17,422 nucleotides of DNA from Candidatus Aenigmatarchaeota archaeon (GCA_016202745.1 JACQOB010000039.1:1-17422), one strand, 5' to 3'. Numbered from the stretch's first letter, positions 5,900 through 14,040 are shown. Notes: generated by a model from the sequence alone, not told the origin. Program-made: numbers and translations.

Positions 5900-6587
5900 A
5901 ACGGGAAAAGCGTCACATCCTGTATGTCGCAGCCTTCCGACTGGCTGCATAAAAGGCTTATAATCCTGGTGACATCGCCGACTGAAAGCATGTTGGGCAT
6001 TTTGCCGGAGTTCAGCCTGGCGCGCCTCTCAAGCTCCTGCCCGGAAAAGAACTTCGTCTTGACCATCCCTGGGCATATCGTGCACACCTTTATCCCGTGC
6101 TCCTTCAGCTCCTTCCTTATCCCTTCCGAATAGCCCATTACTGCGAATTTGGTTGCGGCATAAAATTCACCCAGCGCAAACACAAACTTTCCGGATGAGG
6201 ATACGAGGTTGATTATCAGCCCTGCCTTCCTGCCCTTCATGGCCGGCACAACAAGCTTTGTGAGTGCTGCGATGCCAAACAGGTTGACGTCCATCATCCT
6301 CCTGAAAGTTTCCATGTCAAACTTGTCGCATTCCACAAAATACCCAAACCCCGCGTTGTTTATCAGTATGTCAATGGAGCCGAATTTCTTCATCGTGGCC
6401 TCTACAATCTTTGCCAGGCTTTCCTCGTTTGTCACATCGCCTGCCATAATTAGAAATCTGTCCGGGCTGGAACTCTTCAGCAGCTCCTTTTGCAGCTGTA
6501 TCTGATTCTTCCCGTCCCTTGAGAATGTCGCGACATTAAAGCCGTGCCGCCGCTTATTAGCACCGTTTTCTTTTTCATGCTAGCCAT
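5896..6587 (-). pseudogene. Short-chain dehydrogenase/reductase lacking its NAD(P)-binding loop
   Basis: A decayed SDR oxidoreductase. The 5' end (ATG at 6587) reads MASMKKKTVLISGGT, the first beta strand of a Rossmann fold, then stops making sense near 6545. From there the next frame reads FNVATFSRDGKNQ and continues to the stop at 5896. The glycine-rich TGxxxGIG loop and first helix, about 15 residues, are missing and the frame shifts at the join. The downstream part is well kept: NNAGFG, SSSG with the catalytic serine, YAATK with catalytic Tyr and Lys, and CPGMVKT. An ORF starting at the ATG at 6447 (183 aa) could be translated but would lack cofactor binding. The 5' ATG overlaps the stop of the upstream membrane protein (TAATG), so it was once the second gene of an operon. 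Confidence 0.8.
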
Positions 6588-6955
6588 TACTTATCTTCCT
6601 CACCTTTCTTTTTCTCCTTTTCCTTGATCACAACGGTCTTGACCTTCTCCTTCCTGAAAGGCTTTGAGACGAAGCCCAGGACCTTTGCCACGGAGGATAT
6701 GGTGGAATAGATGAAGTAAAACAGGATGCCGATGAAGGCGAACCAGAGGATGTTCTGGTAGGTCACGGCTATGTCGAATCCAGCGGCCTTGCCCGCTATC
6801 GGTATGAGGGCGAACAGTATCCCAGTCACGGTGATCCTTATCATTGTCTGGAACACCTTGTAGGCAATGATCACAAAGACGACAATCAGGGCTATCAGGA
6901 GGTATGTGTTGTCCTGCACCTGGCTTATCAGGCCTATAATCTGCTCAAGGACCAT
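6587..6955 (-). CDS. Small three-helix membrane protein (122 aa)
   Basis: A 122-residue membrane protein with about three hydrophobic segments (residues 17-32, 39-54 and 67-86) and a strongly basic then acidic, lysine-rich tail (KEKEKKKGEEDK), probably cytoplasmic. I do not recognise a family. The frame is open upstream to 7069, but the ATG at 6955 is chosen because TTATATAT (6985-6978) lies 30 bases before it. The longer version would also run into the divergent lipoprotein gene. Its stop overlaps the start of the SDR remnant (TAATG), indicating a former two-gene transcription unit. Confidence 0.7.
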   Translation of the reverse strand: MVLEQIIGLISQVQDNTYLLIALIVVFVIIAYKVFQTMIRITVTGILFALIPIAGKAAGFDIAVTYQNILWFAFIGILFYFIYSTISSVAKVLGFVSKPFRKEKVKTVVIKEKEKKKGEEDK

Positions 6956-6977
6956 TATTGATATTGGCCCGGCGGTG

Positions 6978-6985
6978 ATATATAA
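6978..6985 (-). promoter_or_regulatory. TATA box for the 6587-6955 gene
   Basis: TTATATAT on the minus strand starts 30 bases before the ATG at 6955. It is the main reason for choosing that start over the longer open frame. Confidence 0.6.
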
Positions 6986-7020
6986 GCGGAGCCGGTATGT
7001 GCCTGGATACCGGGGATTGA

Positions 7021-7028
7021 TTATATAA
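7021..7028 (+). promoter_or_regulatory. TATA-like box for the lipoprotein gene
   Basis: TTATATAA lies only 15 bases before the ATG at 7036 but about 33-36 bases before GTG codons at 7054 and 7057. The true start may therefore be one of these GTGs in the same frame. Confidence 0.45.
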
Positions 7029-7035
7029 GCGTTCA

Positions 7036-9522
7036 ATGCCAATATATTATTCAGTGGTGAATCTGTCACAGCCCAAAAGGTTCAGATCATATTTGTGGGT
7101 TCTCGTACCATTGGCAGTAATATTCATTTCCGGCTGCACAACACCGCCCCAATACTGCGGCGACAGGATATGCCAGCCGGGCGAGGACCAGTATTCCTGC
7201 CCGCAGGACTGCGGGGAGATTCCGCCGTCTGGTGAAATCGTCATAACATGCGGTGACAAAGTTTGTGATGAGAAGGTAATGTCCATTAACCCGGGCCAAA
7301 CCGGGACCGTTCTGTTAAACAACATTGAAGACAGGACAAAATCCATCAAGTTTGAGGTGCAAGCCACTGCCACGTCCGATTCAGAGGCCATAGTCTGCGT
7401 CAACGGCAACTGCAACAGCGTCAAGGCCGGGGAAAGGACTGTTCTGGAGGGCCTTTATTTTGAGCTTGTAAAGATTGACAGCCATCCCGGAGATCCAGGT
7501 TACAGGTCAGTTGATTTGAAGATTTTTGAAGCCTATTACTGCACAGCCATCGGGCCAGGCGGAGTTGTCTCAGGCGATTGCAGCGGAACCACCACAACAC
7601 CTGTAATTGATTTCTCATGCGGCAATTATGTCTGCGAGGAAGACGACATGCGGTTGTTCGAAGGCGGGAAAGGGCTTATATACATAACCAAAAAAGACGG
7701 CGACATCATCACGAAAAGTCTGAATACGGTGGAACTCTTGAGGGTGGCGCCTGACAGCACTGCAGAAATGTGCATAAACAATGATTGTGCAAAGGTTGCA
7801 GCAGGCGAATCGAGGGCCCTGGGAGGCGTCCAAATCCGGGTTGATGGGATCCAGTATGCCAACACAGACCCAAGCAAGAGTAACATATTGCTGCTCTTTT
7901 ATGAGGACGGATCATGCCCGGCAGACTGCTCGACTGCACCCGCGATAAGGGCGGCCTACGGGTATGCTGAGCAGTCTGCAGGCGGAAAATATTATGGTGG
8001 CATCGCAAAATACATTGACGGCAAGATGCTGTTCTACTTGCCCACCGATGTATACAATATGAAGATTCTGTCCCCGATGTACAACACGGCTGAACTGAAC
8101 TCCATATCTGTTGTACAGGGAACAACAACGGAAACAAGCGTCACGATGCATTCCGGCTCTCCTGACATCCCGATATCCGCAGTCAACGTAATGGCTGTTG
8201 ACGAGTATGGCAACCCTGTCAAGGCCGGGATAGCTTTTGCTTCCTCAATACCCACCGCAGTGCCCGTGGTTTCCACTGGCACGTCCATCACAGGCGCAGT
8301 GGCGGCAACAAACAGCACCTCCGGGGGAGGCGGCGGAGGCGGAGGGGGCGGCGGCTACTCTGCAGGGGAATACATCAAGGACGGCAGGGCGTCCATCATA
8401 ATCACTTACCCGAACATATACAAGCTGACGGTGGCTGCGCCCGGGTACAAGACAGCATATGTTGAAGGCGTGGCAGTCAAGGCTTATTCAGAGGTTGAGC
8501 AAAAGGTGGTGCTTTACAGCGGCGCCTCTGGCTTGCAGCTGGCCGCCTACAATATAGTTGCATATGATGGCGATAGCGGGAAGCCAATTGACACCTTCAT
8601 TGCAGGCGCCCAGGGCGTATCAGGACCGGCCACTGGCGGCGAAGGCTACACGGCCAACGGCAACCTTTACGTGGTCGTAAATGAGGGCGATCACAAAATT
8701 GTTGTCGGCGCTCCTGGATATGCCAACACAGAGGTTTATGATTCCATAGCTGCTGACGAAATCAAGGCCATCAGGGTCACGCTCAAGAAGGGTCCTGGCG
8801 GCATTGCCGTCGGCCTGCTTAAGGTCAGCCTTGTCCCGACCAGCGAGCCTGGCGGTGGAAGCCCGCCATCAGTTAAGCTGTCCTGCGGCGACAGCGTTTG
8901 CGAGGAAAAATGGCTCATTGTTTATGAAGGGAAGGCTGGCATAGCCACCATTGACGGCAAGGACAATATTGTTGAGGTGCTTAGCGTTGCGCCATATCCC
9001 CCAACACAGGAAGCCAAAGTCTGCATCAACAGTGACTGTGATACAGTCAAGCCCGGCGTACTTAGAGCCCTGGGAGGGGTGCAGTTCGAAGCCGTCCCCA
9101 GCTACAATTCATTTGACCCCAGGGCCAGCCATGTCAACTTCATGTTTGATGAATCGAAATCGTGCAGCGCTGACTGCGTGTCGATATCACTGACCGACGC
9201 CTTTTGCACGTCAGGGAAGGCCAGCCTGTTGCTGACGAACACAGGAGCAGGCACCATTTTCCTGGACACGAGCCAGCCCGGATGCAGTTCAGGCAGCACC
9301 TACACGGGTTATGCCTACATGAATTGCGGGAAGCTAATGGCAGACAGGTCGGACGGCGGAGGCTTCACGGACGCGTCATTCCAGCCGTCTGAAATACCGC
9401 CTGGCGGGACGGTGACGTTTTCCGATTCATGCGGCCAGGGCGCCACCTGCTGGTATGAGATACTCGACGGCAGCAACCAGAAGGCGCCTGTGACTGTGGC
9501 CACGGCAACCGTAAGGTGCTGA
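7036..9522 (+). CDS. Large surface lipoprotein with three CGDxVC domains
   Basis: An 828-residue exported lipoprotein. A basic stretch (KRFR) is followed by a hydrophobic segment ending in a lipobox, ISGC, with the lipid-carrying cysteine at residue 34. A cysteine module (CGDRIC, residue about 41) follows. Three related domains begin at about 72 (CGDKVC), 195 (CGNYVC) and 617 (CGDSVC); each carries a second signature such as VCINSDC followed by a G-x-x-x-x-L-x-G-V turn, and the last two end in CPADC or CSADC. Between them lie an 11-glycine linker (about 430) and two beta-sandwich units resembling carboxypeptidase regulatory-like domains (GNPV, APGYKTAYV; GKPIDTF, APGYANTEV). A cell-surface structural or binding role is inferred. 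The start is uncertain: ATG 7036, or GTG 7054/7057 by TATA spacing. Confidence 0.8.
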   Translation: MPIYYSVVNLSQPKRFRSYLWVLVPLAVIFISGCTTPPQYCGDRICQPGEDQYSCPQDCGEIPPSGEIVITCGDKVCDEKVMSINPGQTGTVLLNNIEDRTKSIKFEVQATATSDSEAIVCVNGNCNSVKAGERTVLEGLYFELVKIDSHPGDPGYRSVDLKIFEAYYCTAIGPGGVVSGDCSGTTTTPVIDFSCGNYVCEEDDMRLFEGGKGLIYITKKDGDIITKSLNTVELLRVAPDSTAEMCINNDCAKVAAGESRALGGVQIRVDGIQYANTDPSKSNILLLFYEDGSCPADCSTAPAIRAAYGYAEQSAGGKYYGGIAKYIDGKMLFYLPTDVYNMKILSPMYNTAELNSISVVQGTTTETSVTMHSGSPDIPISAVNVMAVDEYGNPVKAGIAFASSIPTAVPVVSTGTSITGAVAATNSTSGGGGGGGGGGGYSAGEYIKDGRASIIITYPNIYKLTVAAPGYKTAYVEGVAVKAYSEVEQKVVLYSGASGLQLAAYNIVAYDGDSGKPIDTFIAGAQGVSGPATGGEGYTANGNLYVVVNEGDHKIVVGAPGYANTEVYDSIAADEIKAIRVTLKKGPGGIAVGLLKVSLVPTSEPGGGSPPSVKLSCGDSVCEEKWLIVYEGKAGIATIDGKDNIVEVLSVAPYPPTQEAKVCINSDCDTVKPGVLRALGGVQFEAVPSYNSFDPRASHVNFMFDESKSCSADCVSISLTDAFCTSGKASLLLTNTGAGTIFLDTSQPGCSSGSTYTGYAYMNCGKLMADRSDGGGFTDASFQPSEIPPGGTVTFSDSCGQGATCWYEILDGSNQKAPVTVATATVRC

Positions 9523-9570
9523 TGGGCCAGACGTTGAAACCCTTAAAAATCTTGCTTCTATATTGCTTTC

Positions 9571-10116
9571 ATGGAAGAGCCATTCTATCCGCTTACGAGA
9601 CTGCAGGAAAAAAGAATTGCAAAAAGGGCATTAGGAGCCTATCGGCGGGAAATAAAAGACAGGCTGGGAGACGTCCAGCTTACAGAACAACTGGAAAAGA
9701 ACATCGCGCATACAATGCTCGCTTACCTGACAAACAGGACGCGAAAAGTAGCCGAAGGCATTGCAGGCGAGAAGCTATGCAGAAAAGTGGTAAAAGGCCG
9801 CTATTATGGCGGCGGGACTTACTGGGCAGGAACCGACTGGCTGCCTTTTGATGAATTCGGCATATGCGCCATAATCGCCGGGGAATACAATGATTTCGTT
9901 CCGGGACTTGTAATCAATAACCTACGCGCTTATGAAGATGACATCCGCATCAAGCTCGCCGTTGGAAGATCGCCCCTAATATACGTGGACCAGAATGGGA
10001 AAAGCCGGTTTTCTTTGGATAACATAGCTGACACATTAAAAGCGAGATGCGCTGCTGACGAAGTTGATATAGTAAAGGAAGACGGCAAGAAAGTTGTCCG
10101 TGCCTGGTGGGATTAA
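9571..10116 (+). CDS. Hypothetical protein (181 aa), unrecognised
   Basis: A 181-residue soluble protein with no signal peptide, membrane segment or catalytic motif that I can name. The first 75 residues are rich in Arg, Lys and Glu and probably helical. The middle holds an aromatic and glycine-rich stretch (RYYGGGTYWAGTDWLPFDEFG). The end is mixed alpha/beta with VVRAWWD at the terminus. The ATG at 9571 fits a TTAAAAATC box starting about 28 bases upstream, implying a leaderless mRNA. The P-loop kinase gene follows 37 bases later on the same strand with its own TATA-like box. No function is assigned. Confidence 0.7.
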   Translation: MEEPFYPLTRLQEKRIAKRALGAYRREIKDRLGDVQLTEQLEKNIAHTMLAYLTNRTRKVAEGIAGEKLCRKVVKGRYYGGGTYWAGTDWLPFDEFGICAIIAGEYNDFVPGLVINNLRAYEDDIRIKLAVGRSPLIYVDQNGKSRFSLDNIADTLKARCAADEVDIVKEDGKKVVRAWWD

Positions 10117-10153
10117 CGTATTCTTAATTAGGAATCCACGCCATAAAATATCT

Positions 10154-10723
10154 ATGATTATCGCCCTGGTCGGCCGCCGCGCATCCGGAAAGGACACCGC
10201 CGCGCAGTATCTGGAAGGGAAGTACGGCTTCAAGCACTATGATTACACGAGGGATGTTCTTGCACCAATATTAGAAAAGCAAAATAAACCCATGACAAGG
10301 GAAAACCTGGTCTCCCTTGCCATGTCCCTAAGGAAAAAAACGGGGAATGCAGCCCCCACTATGCTTATCTGCAGGAGGCTCAAGGCAGGGGGCGACTATG
10401 TCATTTCCGGGGTCAGGTTTCCTGAAGAGGTTGAATATTTCAGGGAATTGTTTGGAAGGGAATTCATTCTCGTTGCGGTCATTGCAGCCCACAAGGCAAG
10501 GCACAGGAGGGCGGTATCCAGGAACATCAAGGGTGAGGGCAGCCTGAGCTATAAGGAGTTCCTCCTGAAGGAAAGCCTTCCCACGGAGATAGTCCTGGAC
10601 AGGACAATGAGGACGGCGGATTGCAGGCTGTCCAACACAGGCAGCATCAGGGACCTCCACTGGCGCATAGATTTATTAATCCAGCGCATCAAATATCTTC
10701 ATCAAGGAGACAAGAAAACATGA
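10154..10723 (+). CDS. P-loop kinase related to dephospho-CoA/nucleotide kinases
   Basis: A 189-residue P-loop protein. MIIALVGRRASGKDT opens with a beta strand and Walker A motif (G7 to T15; Lys13 binds the phosphates). Residues near 86-93 (VISGVRFPEEVEYF) fit the substrate-side strand and helix of dephospho-CoA kinase-like and archaeal UPF0200-type nucleotide kinases. An arginine-rich stretch (HKARHRRAVSRN) fits the LID that closes on ATP. The substrate cannot be read from the sequence. The ATG at 10154 is preferred over the upstream TTG at 10094 because the protein then starts directly on the Walker strand and CTTAATTA lies about 25-30 bases upstream. Its stop overlaps the next start (ATGA), coupling it to a small membrane protein. 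Confidence 0.75.
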   Translation: MIIALVGRRASGKDTAAQYLEGKYGFKHYDYTRDVLAPILEKQNKPMTRENLVSLAMSLRKKTGNAAPTMLICRRLKAGGDYVISGVRFPEEVEYFRELFGREFILVAVIAAHKARHRRAVSRNIKGEGSLSYKEFLLKESLPTEIVLDRTMRTADCRLSNTGSIRDLHWRIDLLIQRIKYLHQGDKKT

Positions 10724-10980
10724 ACAAGGTCTACTCTATAATACTTGTGTTCTGGATGGCTGGCCTGGCGATGACCATTGTAGGCATGGCAGGGAAGGTC
10801 TCCTTCGCCACCACAGGCTATTTCATCTCCCCCGTGACGGCTGGCGCGGCAAGCACAGGCCTCTTCAGCGGCTTCACCCTTTTCGGCGTTTCAATGCTGT
10901 TGGCTGCCGCTGTGGTCGCAGTCTGGCACTCCCACACACACGTGGAGGAGAGGCAGGGGAAGAAATACATTGCTGGATAG
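10720..10980 (+). CDS. Small two-helix membrane protein (86 aa)
   Basis: An 86-residue membrane protein with two hydrophobic helices (about residues 4-23 and 47-68), a glycine/alanine-rich loop between them, and a short charged histidine-containing tail (WHSHTHVEERQGKK). The family is not recognised. The ATG at 10720 overlaps the stop of the kinase gene (ATGA), and AAGGAGA (10704-10710) provides a ribosome-binding site, so translation is probably coupled. The 46 bases between this stop and the convergent purD stop hold nothing I can identify beyond a short T-run. Confidence 0.7.
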   Translation: MNKVYSIILVFWMAGLAMTIVGMAGKVSFATTGYFISPVTAGAASTGLFSGFTLFGVSMLLAAAVVAVWHSHTHVEERQGKKYIAG

Positions 10981-11026
10981 GCGCAAGACAACCACAAGAC
11001 TATTCTAGATTTTTACCGCACAAACT

Positions 11027-12349
11027 TCAGAGACCCAGCGTCTTCAGGGACCTGTGGCCTATGTCCTTCCTGAACTGCCTGCCCTCGAACATTATCCTTT
11101 CCGCTGCCTCCACTGCAAGCCCAATTGCCTCGTAAGGGCTGTCCCCAAGGCCGGCCACGCCCAAAACACGGCCGCCGGTTCCAAGGACCATGCCATTCTC
11201 ATATTTCGTCCCCGCATGGAAAACCTGCACGTCCTTCATCCTTGCCACGGCATCGAGGCCTGAGATCGGGACCTGGTACCCTTTGGGCTTCTCCCCCGGA
11301 TACCATCCGGACCTGAGTACGATGTAGGCGCAGTACCCATTACCCCATTCAAACTCAGGCAGGTGCGCCATGCCGCCGACTGCACTTGCCTGCAGGTAAG
11401 GCAAAAGCCTTGATTTCATCCTGGGAAGAAGCACCTCTGTCTCAGGGTCGCCCAGCCTCGCGTTGAACTCGAGGGCGTGTGGGCCTTTGTCCGTAATCAT
11501 CGCGCCCAGGTATACTGTTCCCCTGTACAGCCTTCCCTCCGCGGCCATTCCCTTGATCATTGGGGCTATGATCTCCCTCTCCATCCTGGCCCGTACATCA
11601 TCCGTCACGACAAGGCTGGGCGAGAAGCATCCCATCCCTCCCGTATTCAGGCCTGTGTCGCCTTCGCCAACCCTCTTGTAATCCTCCGAGGAGTCAAAAA
11701 GCCTGTAGTGCACTCCGTCGGTTATCGCGAAAGCGGAAGTCTCATCGCCGAAAAGCCTCTCCTCAACCAGAATGGTTTCCCCCGCATGGCCGAACTTCTT
11801 GGCATCCATGCAGTCATAAACAGCATCCACCACATCCTCCCAGGTTGCTGGCAGGAGGACTCCCTTTCCCGCGGCCAGGCCATCGGCCTTAATGACAGTG
11901 AATGGGTTGCTGTAGCGGATTTTCTCCAATTCGGCCAGCGCGTTTTCTATGCCTTTTTGCGAGGAGTCGGAAAACACGCCAAGCCCTTTTGCCGTCGGTA
12001 TGCCATGCCTCTCCATGAACCCCTTTGCCCAGACCTTGCTTGTCTCTATCATTGCAGCGTCGCGGGTGGGCCCGTAGATGGCCAGGTCCATTTCGTTGAA
12101 ATGGTCGACAACGCCCTTTGCAAGAGGGTCTTCGGGGCCTATAATCGTCAGGTCAATATCATTATCTGCTGCATACTTCGCAAGGTCTGTCGGCTCATGC
12201 GGAACCTTGACTGGCTCGCCAACCTCAAGCGTCCCGGCATTCCCCGGCGCAAAATAAAGCTGGTTCTTTGGATTGTCATTCTTTATCTTCCACCCAATGG
12301 CGTGCTCCCTTCCGCCTGAGCCCACGATAAGAATCCTTTCAGACATCAT
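11027..12349 (-). CDS. purD: Phosphoribosylamine-glycine ligase (GARS)
   Basis: PurD, the ATP-grasp enzyme that joins 5-phosphoribosylamine and glycine to make GAR, the second step of de novo purine synthesis. At 440 residues it is full length. Visible signatures are ILIVGSGGREHA at the N-terminus, IIGPEDPLAKG, KADGLAAGKGV (ATP-grasp lysine region), KRVGEGDTGLNTGGMG, and EFNARLGDPETEVLLPR with the metal-binding Glu and Asn. The C-terminal domain has VLRSGWYPG. The ATG at 12349 is chosen over an upstream TTG (12355) because CTTAAAAAGC lies about 29 bases before it; the ATG at 12346 is also possible. It is transcribed alone, with no other purine gene in the window. Free-living purine synthesis or salvage by a partner cannot be judged from this gene alone. 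Confidence 0.97.
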   Translation of the reverse strand: MMSERILIVGSGGREHAIGWKIKNDNPKNQLYFAPGNAGTLEVGEPVKVPHEPTDLAKYAADNDIDLTIIGPEDPLAKGVVDHFNEMDLAIYGPTRDAAMIETSKVWAKGFMERHGIPTAKGLGVFSDSSQKGIENALAELEKIRYSNPFTVIKADGLAAGKGVLLPATWEDVVDAVYDCMDAKKFGHAGETILVEERLFGDETSAFAITDGVHYRLFDSSEDYKRVGEGDTGLNTGGMGCFSPSLVVTDDVRARMEREIIAPMIKGMAAEGRLYRGTVYLGAMITDKGPHALEFNARLGDPETEVLLPRMKSRLLPYLQASAVGGMAHLPEFEWGNGYCAYIVLRSGWYPGEKPKGYQVPISGLDAVARMKDVQVFHAGTKYENGMVLGTGGRVLGVAGLGDSPYEAIGLAVEAAERIMFEGRQFRKDIGHRSLKTLGL

Positions 12350-12387
12350 GATCAAGAATAGTTGGAAGAAAGCTTTTTAAGCCCATT

Positions 12388-13059
12388 TCAAATGCCGCTG
12401 ATGAAAACAAGCTCCATGAATGCCGCAGCCAGCAGCACGAAATACAGCCACGCCATCCTCCACCACACGCCCCTGCTTACCAGCATTTCCTTTGCTTCCA
12501 GCCAGAACCCTTCAATGTCCTTTGCCATCACGCGCTTTCTCAGCGGAGCGGAAAACTGCAAGGCCAGTGCGGCAGAGCTGGCAAAGGCATACAATTCAAG
12601 CGCAATGTGGGGCACAAGATTGAAAAGCAGGCTGGCTGCGCCCTCCAGGAGTAAGAGAAAGACGGCGAAATAAAGGCTGATGGTGAAGAATACAAGGAAT
12701 ATGCAGATGGCGGGGAATGCCTTCAGGGAAAGGTAAATGCTCCTGTAAAACAGGCCCAGGCTCCTGTAAGCCGGGCAGAACCTTCCCAGGACGGAATACA
12801 AAGGGCTGACAGTCCTGTCCAGGGCATAGTAGGCCTTCCTGGATTTATGAAACCGTATTTCAAGCAGGGAAAATATTATTCCCCCGAACGCAATCAGTGT
12901 CACAAGCAGGGCATTCTTGATGAAAATCAGGCCCGTGTCCTCCAATGCAATCCCGCTGTTCACAACAGGCTGGAGGCCCGGAAAGGATACGGAAAGGGCA
13001 ACCCCAACCGCCGAGCCAAGAAGAATGCCGATCGCGATTGCATAAAGAATCACTTTCAT
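12388..13059 (-). CDS. SpoIIM/DUF95-like membrane protein
   Basis: A 223-residue membrane protein with five or six hydrophobic segments. The pattern ALLVTLIAFGGIIFSLLEI near the middle and LVPHIALELYAFASSAALAL further on fits the SpoIIM (DUF95) family, where a P-H-x-x-x-E motif lies at the start of a helix. In bacteria the founding member acts in sporulation, but archaeal relatives have no known role and sporulation is not implied here. The ATG at 13059 overlaps the stop of the upstream regulator (ATGA), so the two are co-translated and the regulator probably controls or senses something linked to this membrane protein. Confidence 0.75.
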   Translation of the reverse strand: MKVILYAIAIGILLGSAVGVALSVSFPGLQPVVNSGIALEDTGLIFIKNALLVTLIAFGGIIFSLLEIRFHKSRKAYYALDRTVSPLYSVLGRFCPAYRSLGLFYRSIYLSLKAFPAICIFLVFFTISLYFAVFLLLLEGAASLLFNLVPHIALELYAFASSAALALQFSAPLRKRVMAKDIEGFWLEAKEMLVSRGVWWRMAWLYFVLLAAAFMELVFISGI

Positions 13060-13538
13060 GGCAGCCTTATGCCGGAAAGGAGGTTCACGTATTTCTCAAG
13101 CCTCTTTATCTCGCCCTCGAGGGTGTGTATGACCTTATCCATCCTTTCCTTGTCCTCCCCCTCTATGGACCCCAGGCTTTCCTTCGCCTCGCCGAATTCA
13201 AGCAGGGAGTTGGTTATGCTCTTCTTCAGGCGTATCACTATCGCGCTCTTAAGCGACTCCAGCATGTCGCCCTGCAGCGTAAGGTACAGCTTCCTGTCAG
13301 CCTCCTTCTTCACCCTCTTGATGATGCCGAGGACTTCAAGCAGGTCTATGCTGAGCGATATCATCGAGGCCGAGTAGCCTGTTTCTTCCGCCACCTCCTG
13401 CAGCGAAACCGGCTTCCCCTTCACAAGGAGCACGCCTATTATCATGCCGTGCAGCGGTGAGTAGCCTATCGAACTCGCTACCTCGGCAAAGATGGAATAG
13501 ATCTTCTTCTCTATGTCGCTGTGTGGGTGGCCTTGCAT
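13056..13538 (-). CDS. GbsR/MarR-like winged-helix regulator
   Basis: A 160-residue DNA-binding protein. Residues of about 25-85 form a winged helix: GMIIGVLLVKGKPVSLQEVAEETGYSASMISLSIDLLEVLGIIKRV followed by a wing (KEADRKLYLT). This order resembles GbsR-type members of the MarR superfamily. The remainder is a long helical region (EDKERMDKVIHTLEGEIKRLEKYVNLL), probably a coiled coil for dimerising. The ATG at 13538 is chosen because TTTTAAG (13563-13569) starts about 31 bases upstream; the longer open frame to 13610 runs into the neighbouring gene. It is coupled to the SpoIIM-like gene by an ATGA overlap. The ligand and target are unknown; autoregulation of the pair is likely but unproven. 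Confidence 0.8.
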   Translation of the reverse strand: MQGHPHSDIEKKIYSIFAEVASSIGYSPLHGMIIGVLLVKGKPVSLQEVAEETGYSASMISLSIDLLEVLGIIKRVKKEADRKLYLTLQGDMLESLKSAIVIRLKKSITNSLLEFGEAKESLGSIEGEDKERMDKVIHTLEGEIKRLEKYVNLLSGIRLP

Positions 13539-13573
13539 AATGTTATCCTGTTGGCAGCCCGGCTTAAAAGCAG

Positions 13574-14020
13574 CTATCGAATGGCGCCAATGCCCATGGC
13601 GCGGCCGCATCTCCTGCAGAAATGCAATTCAGCCAGCAGCGGCCCCATGCCGTGCCAGGTGTGCCAGGCCTTGCGCACATTCCTCCCGCATTTGTCGCAT
13701 GAGAATGGCCTGTACCCTGGCACTTCCTGCGTGTTCCAGCTTTTCACAATCCTTTTGATTATGTTTTCAGTCTCAGCCGAGAATTTTATTCCAAACGTTT
13801 TCCTATCAATCATTACAGGCAGTTTAACCATAATCCGGGGAATAGCCAGCTGGCACTTTGCGCACAGGTGGACAGGCGTCCTGAATCCACCGGAATGCAG
13901 CCAGTGGTGCCATGCCCTATGGAGGGGGCGGCCGCACAAGCCGCATGTGAAGCCCCGATATTCAGGCCTCCCCTTTATGTTCCATGACTTCACAATGCCG
14001 AGAAGAACCTGCTGCCCCAT
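13574..14020 (-). CDS. Tandem zinc-ribbon protein (two copies of one domain)
   Basis: A 148-residue protein built from two copies of one unit, offset by 82 residues. Each starts IVKSWN (residues 9 and 91), then a P-x-Y-R-x-F turn, a CxxC knuckle (26/29 and 108/111), exactly 23 residues with AWH-x-W, and a second CxxC (53/56 and 135/138). The four cysteines per unit suit one zinc ion. Histidines after AW and before the second knuckle are also shared. The role is unknown; RNA, DNA or protein binding is all possible. The ATG at 14020 follows ATTTAAAT (14041-14048) by about 28 bases, a palindromic box that could also serve the divergent thymidylate synthase gene. Confidence 0.75.
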   Translation of the reverse strand: MGQQVLLGIVKSWNIKGRPEYRGFTCGLCGRPLHRAWHHWLHSGGFRTPVHLCAKCQLAIPRIMVKLPVMIDRKTFGIKFSAETENIIKRIVKSWNTQEVPGYRPFSCDKCGRNVRKAWHTWHGMGPLLAELHFCRRCGRAMGIGAIR

Positions 14021-14040
14021 ATGTACATCTGCTTTATCGC

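Noticed and set aside
6956..7069. N-terminal extension of the three-helix membrane protein
   Set aside because: It would cover its own TATA box and overlap the divergent lipoprotein start; the ATG at 6955 has correct promoter spacing.
10621..10719. Upstream extension of the 86-residue membrane protein
   Set aside because: It lies within the kinase gene in another frame; the ATG at 10720 has an RBS and an ATGA overlap.
11477..12319. Open frame of 280 codons on the plus strand opposite purD
   Set aside because: It is the mirror of a well-conserved purD gene in GC-rich codons, has no promoter or RBS, and its translation resembles no protein.
12945..13460. 171-codon plus-strand open frame
   Set aside because: It is antisense to the regulator and SpoIIM-like genes, whose protein features are clear.
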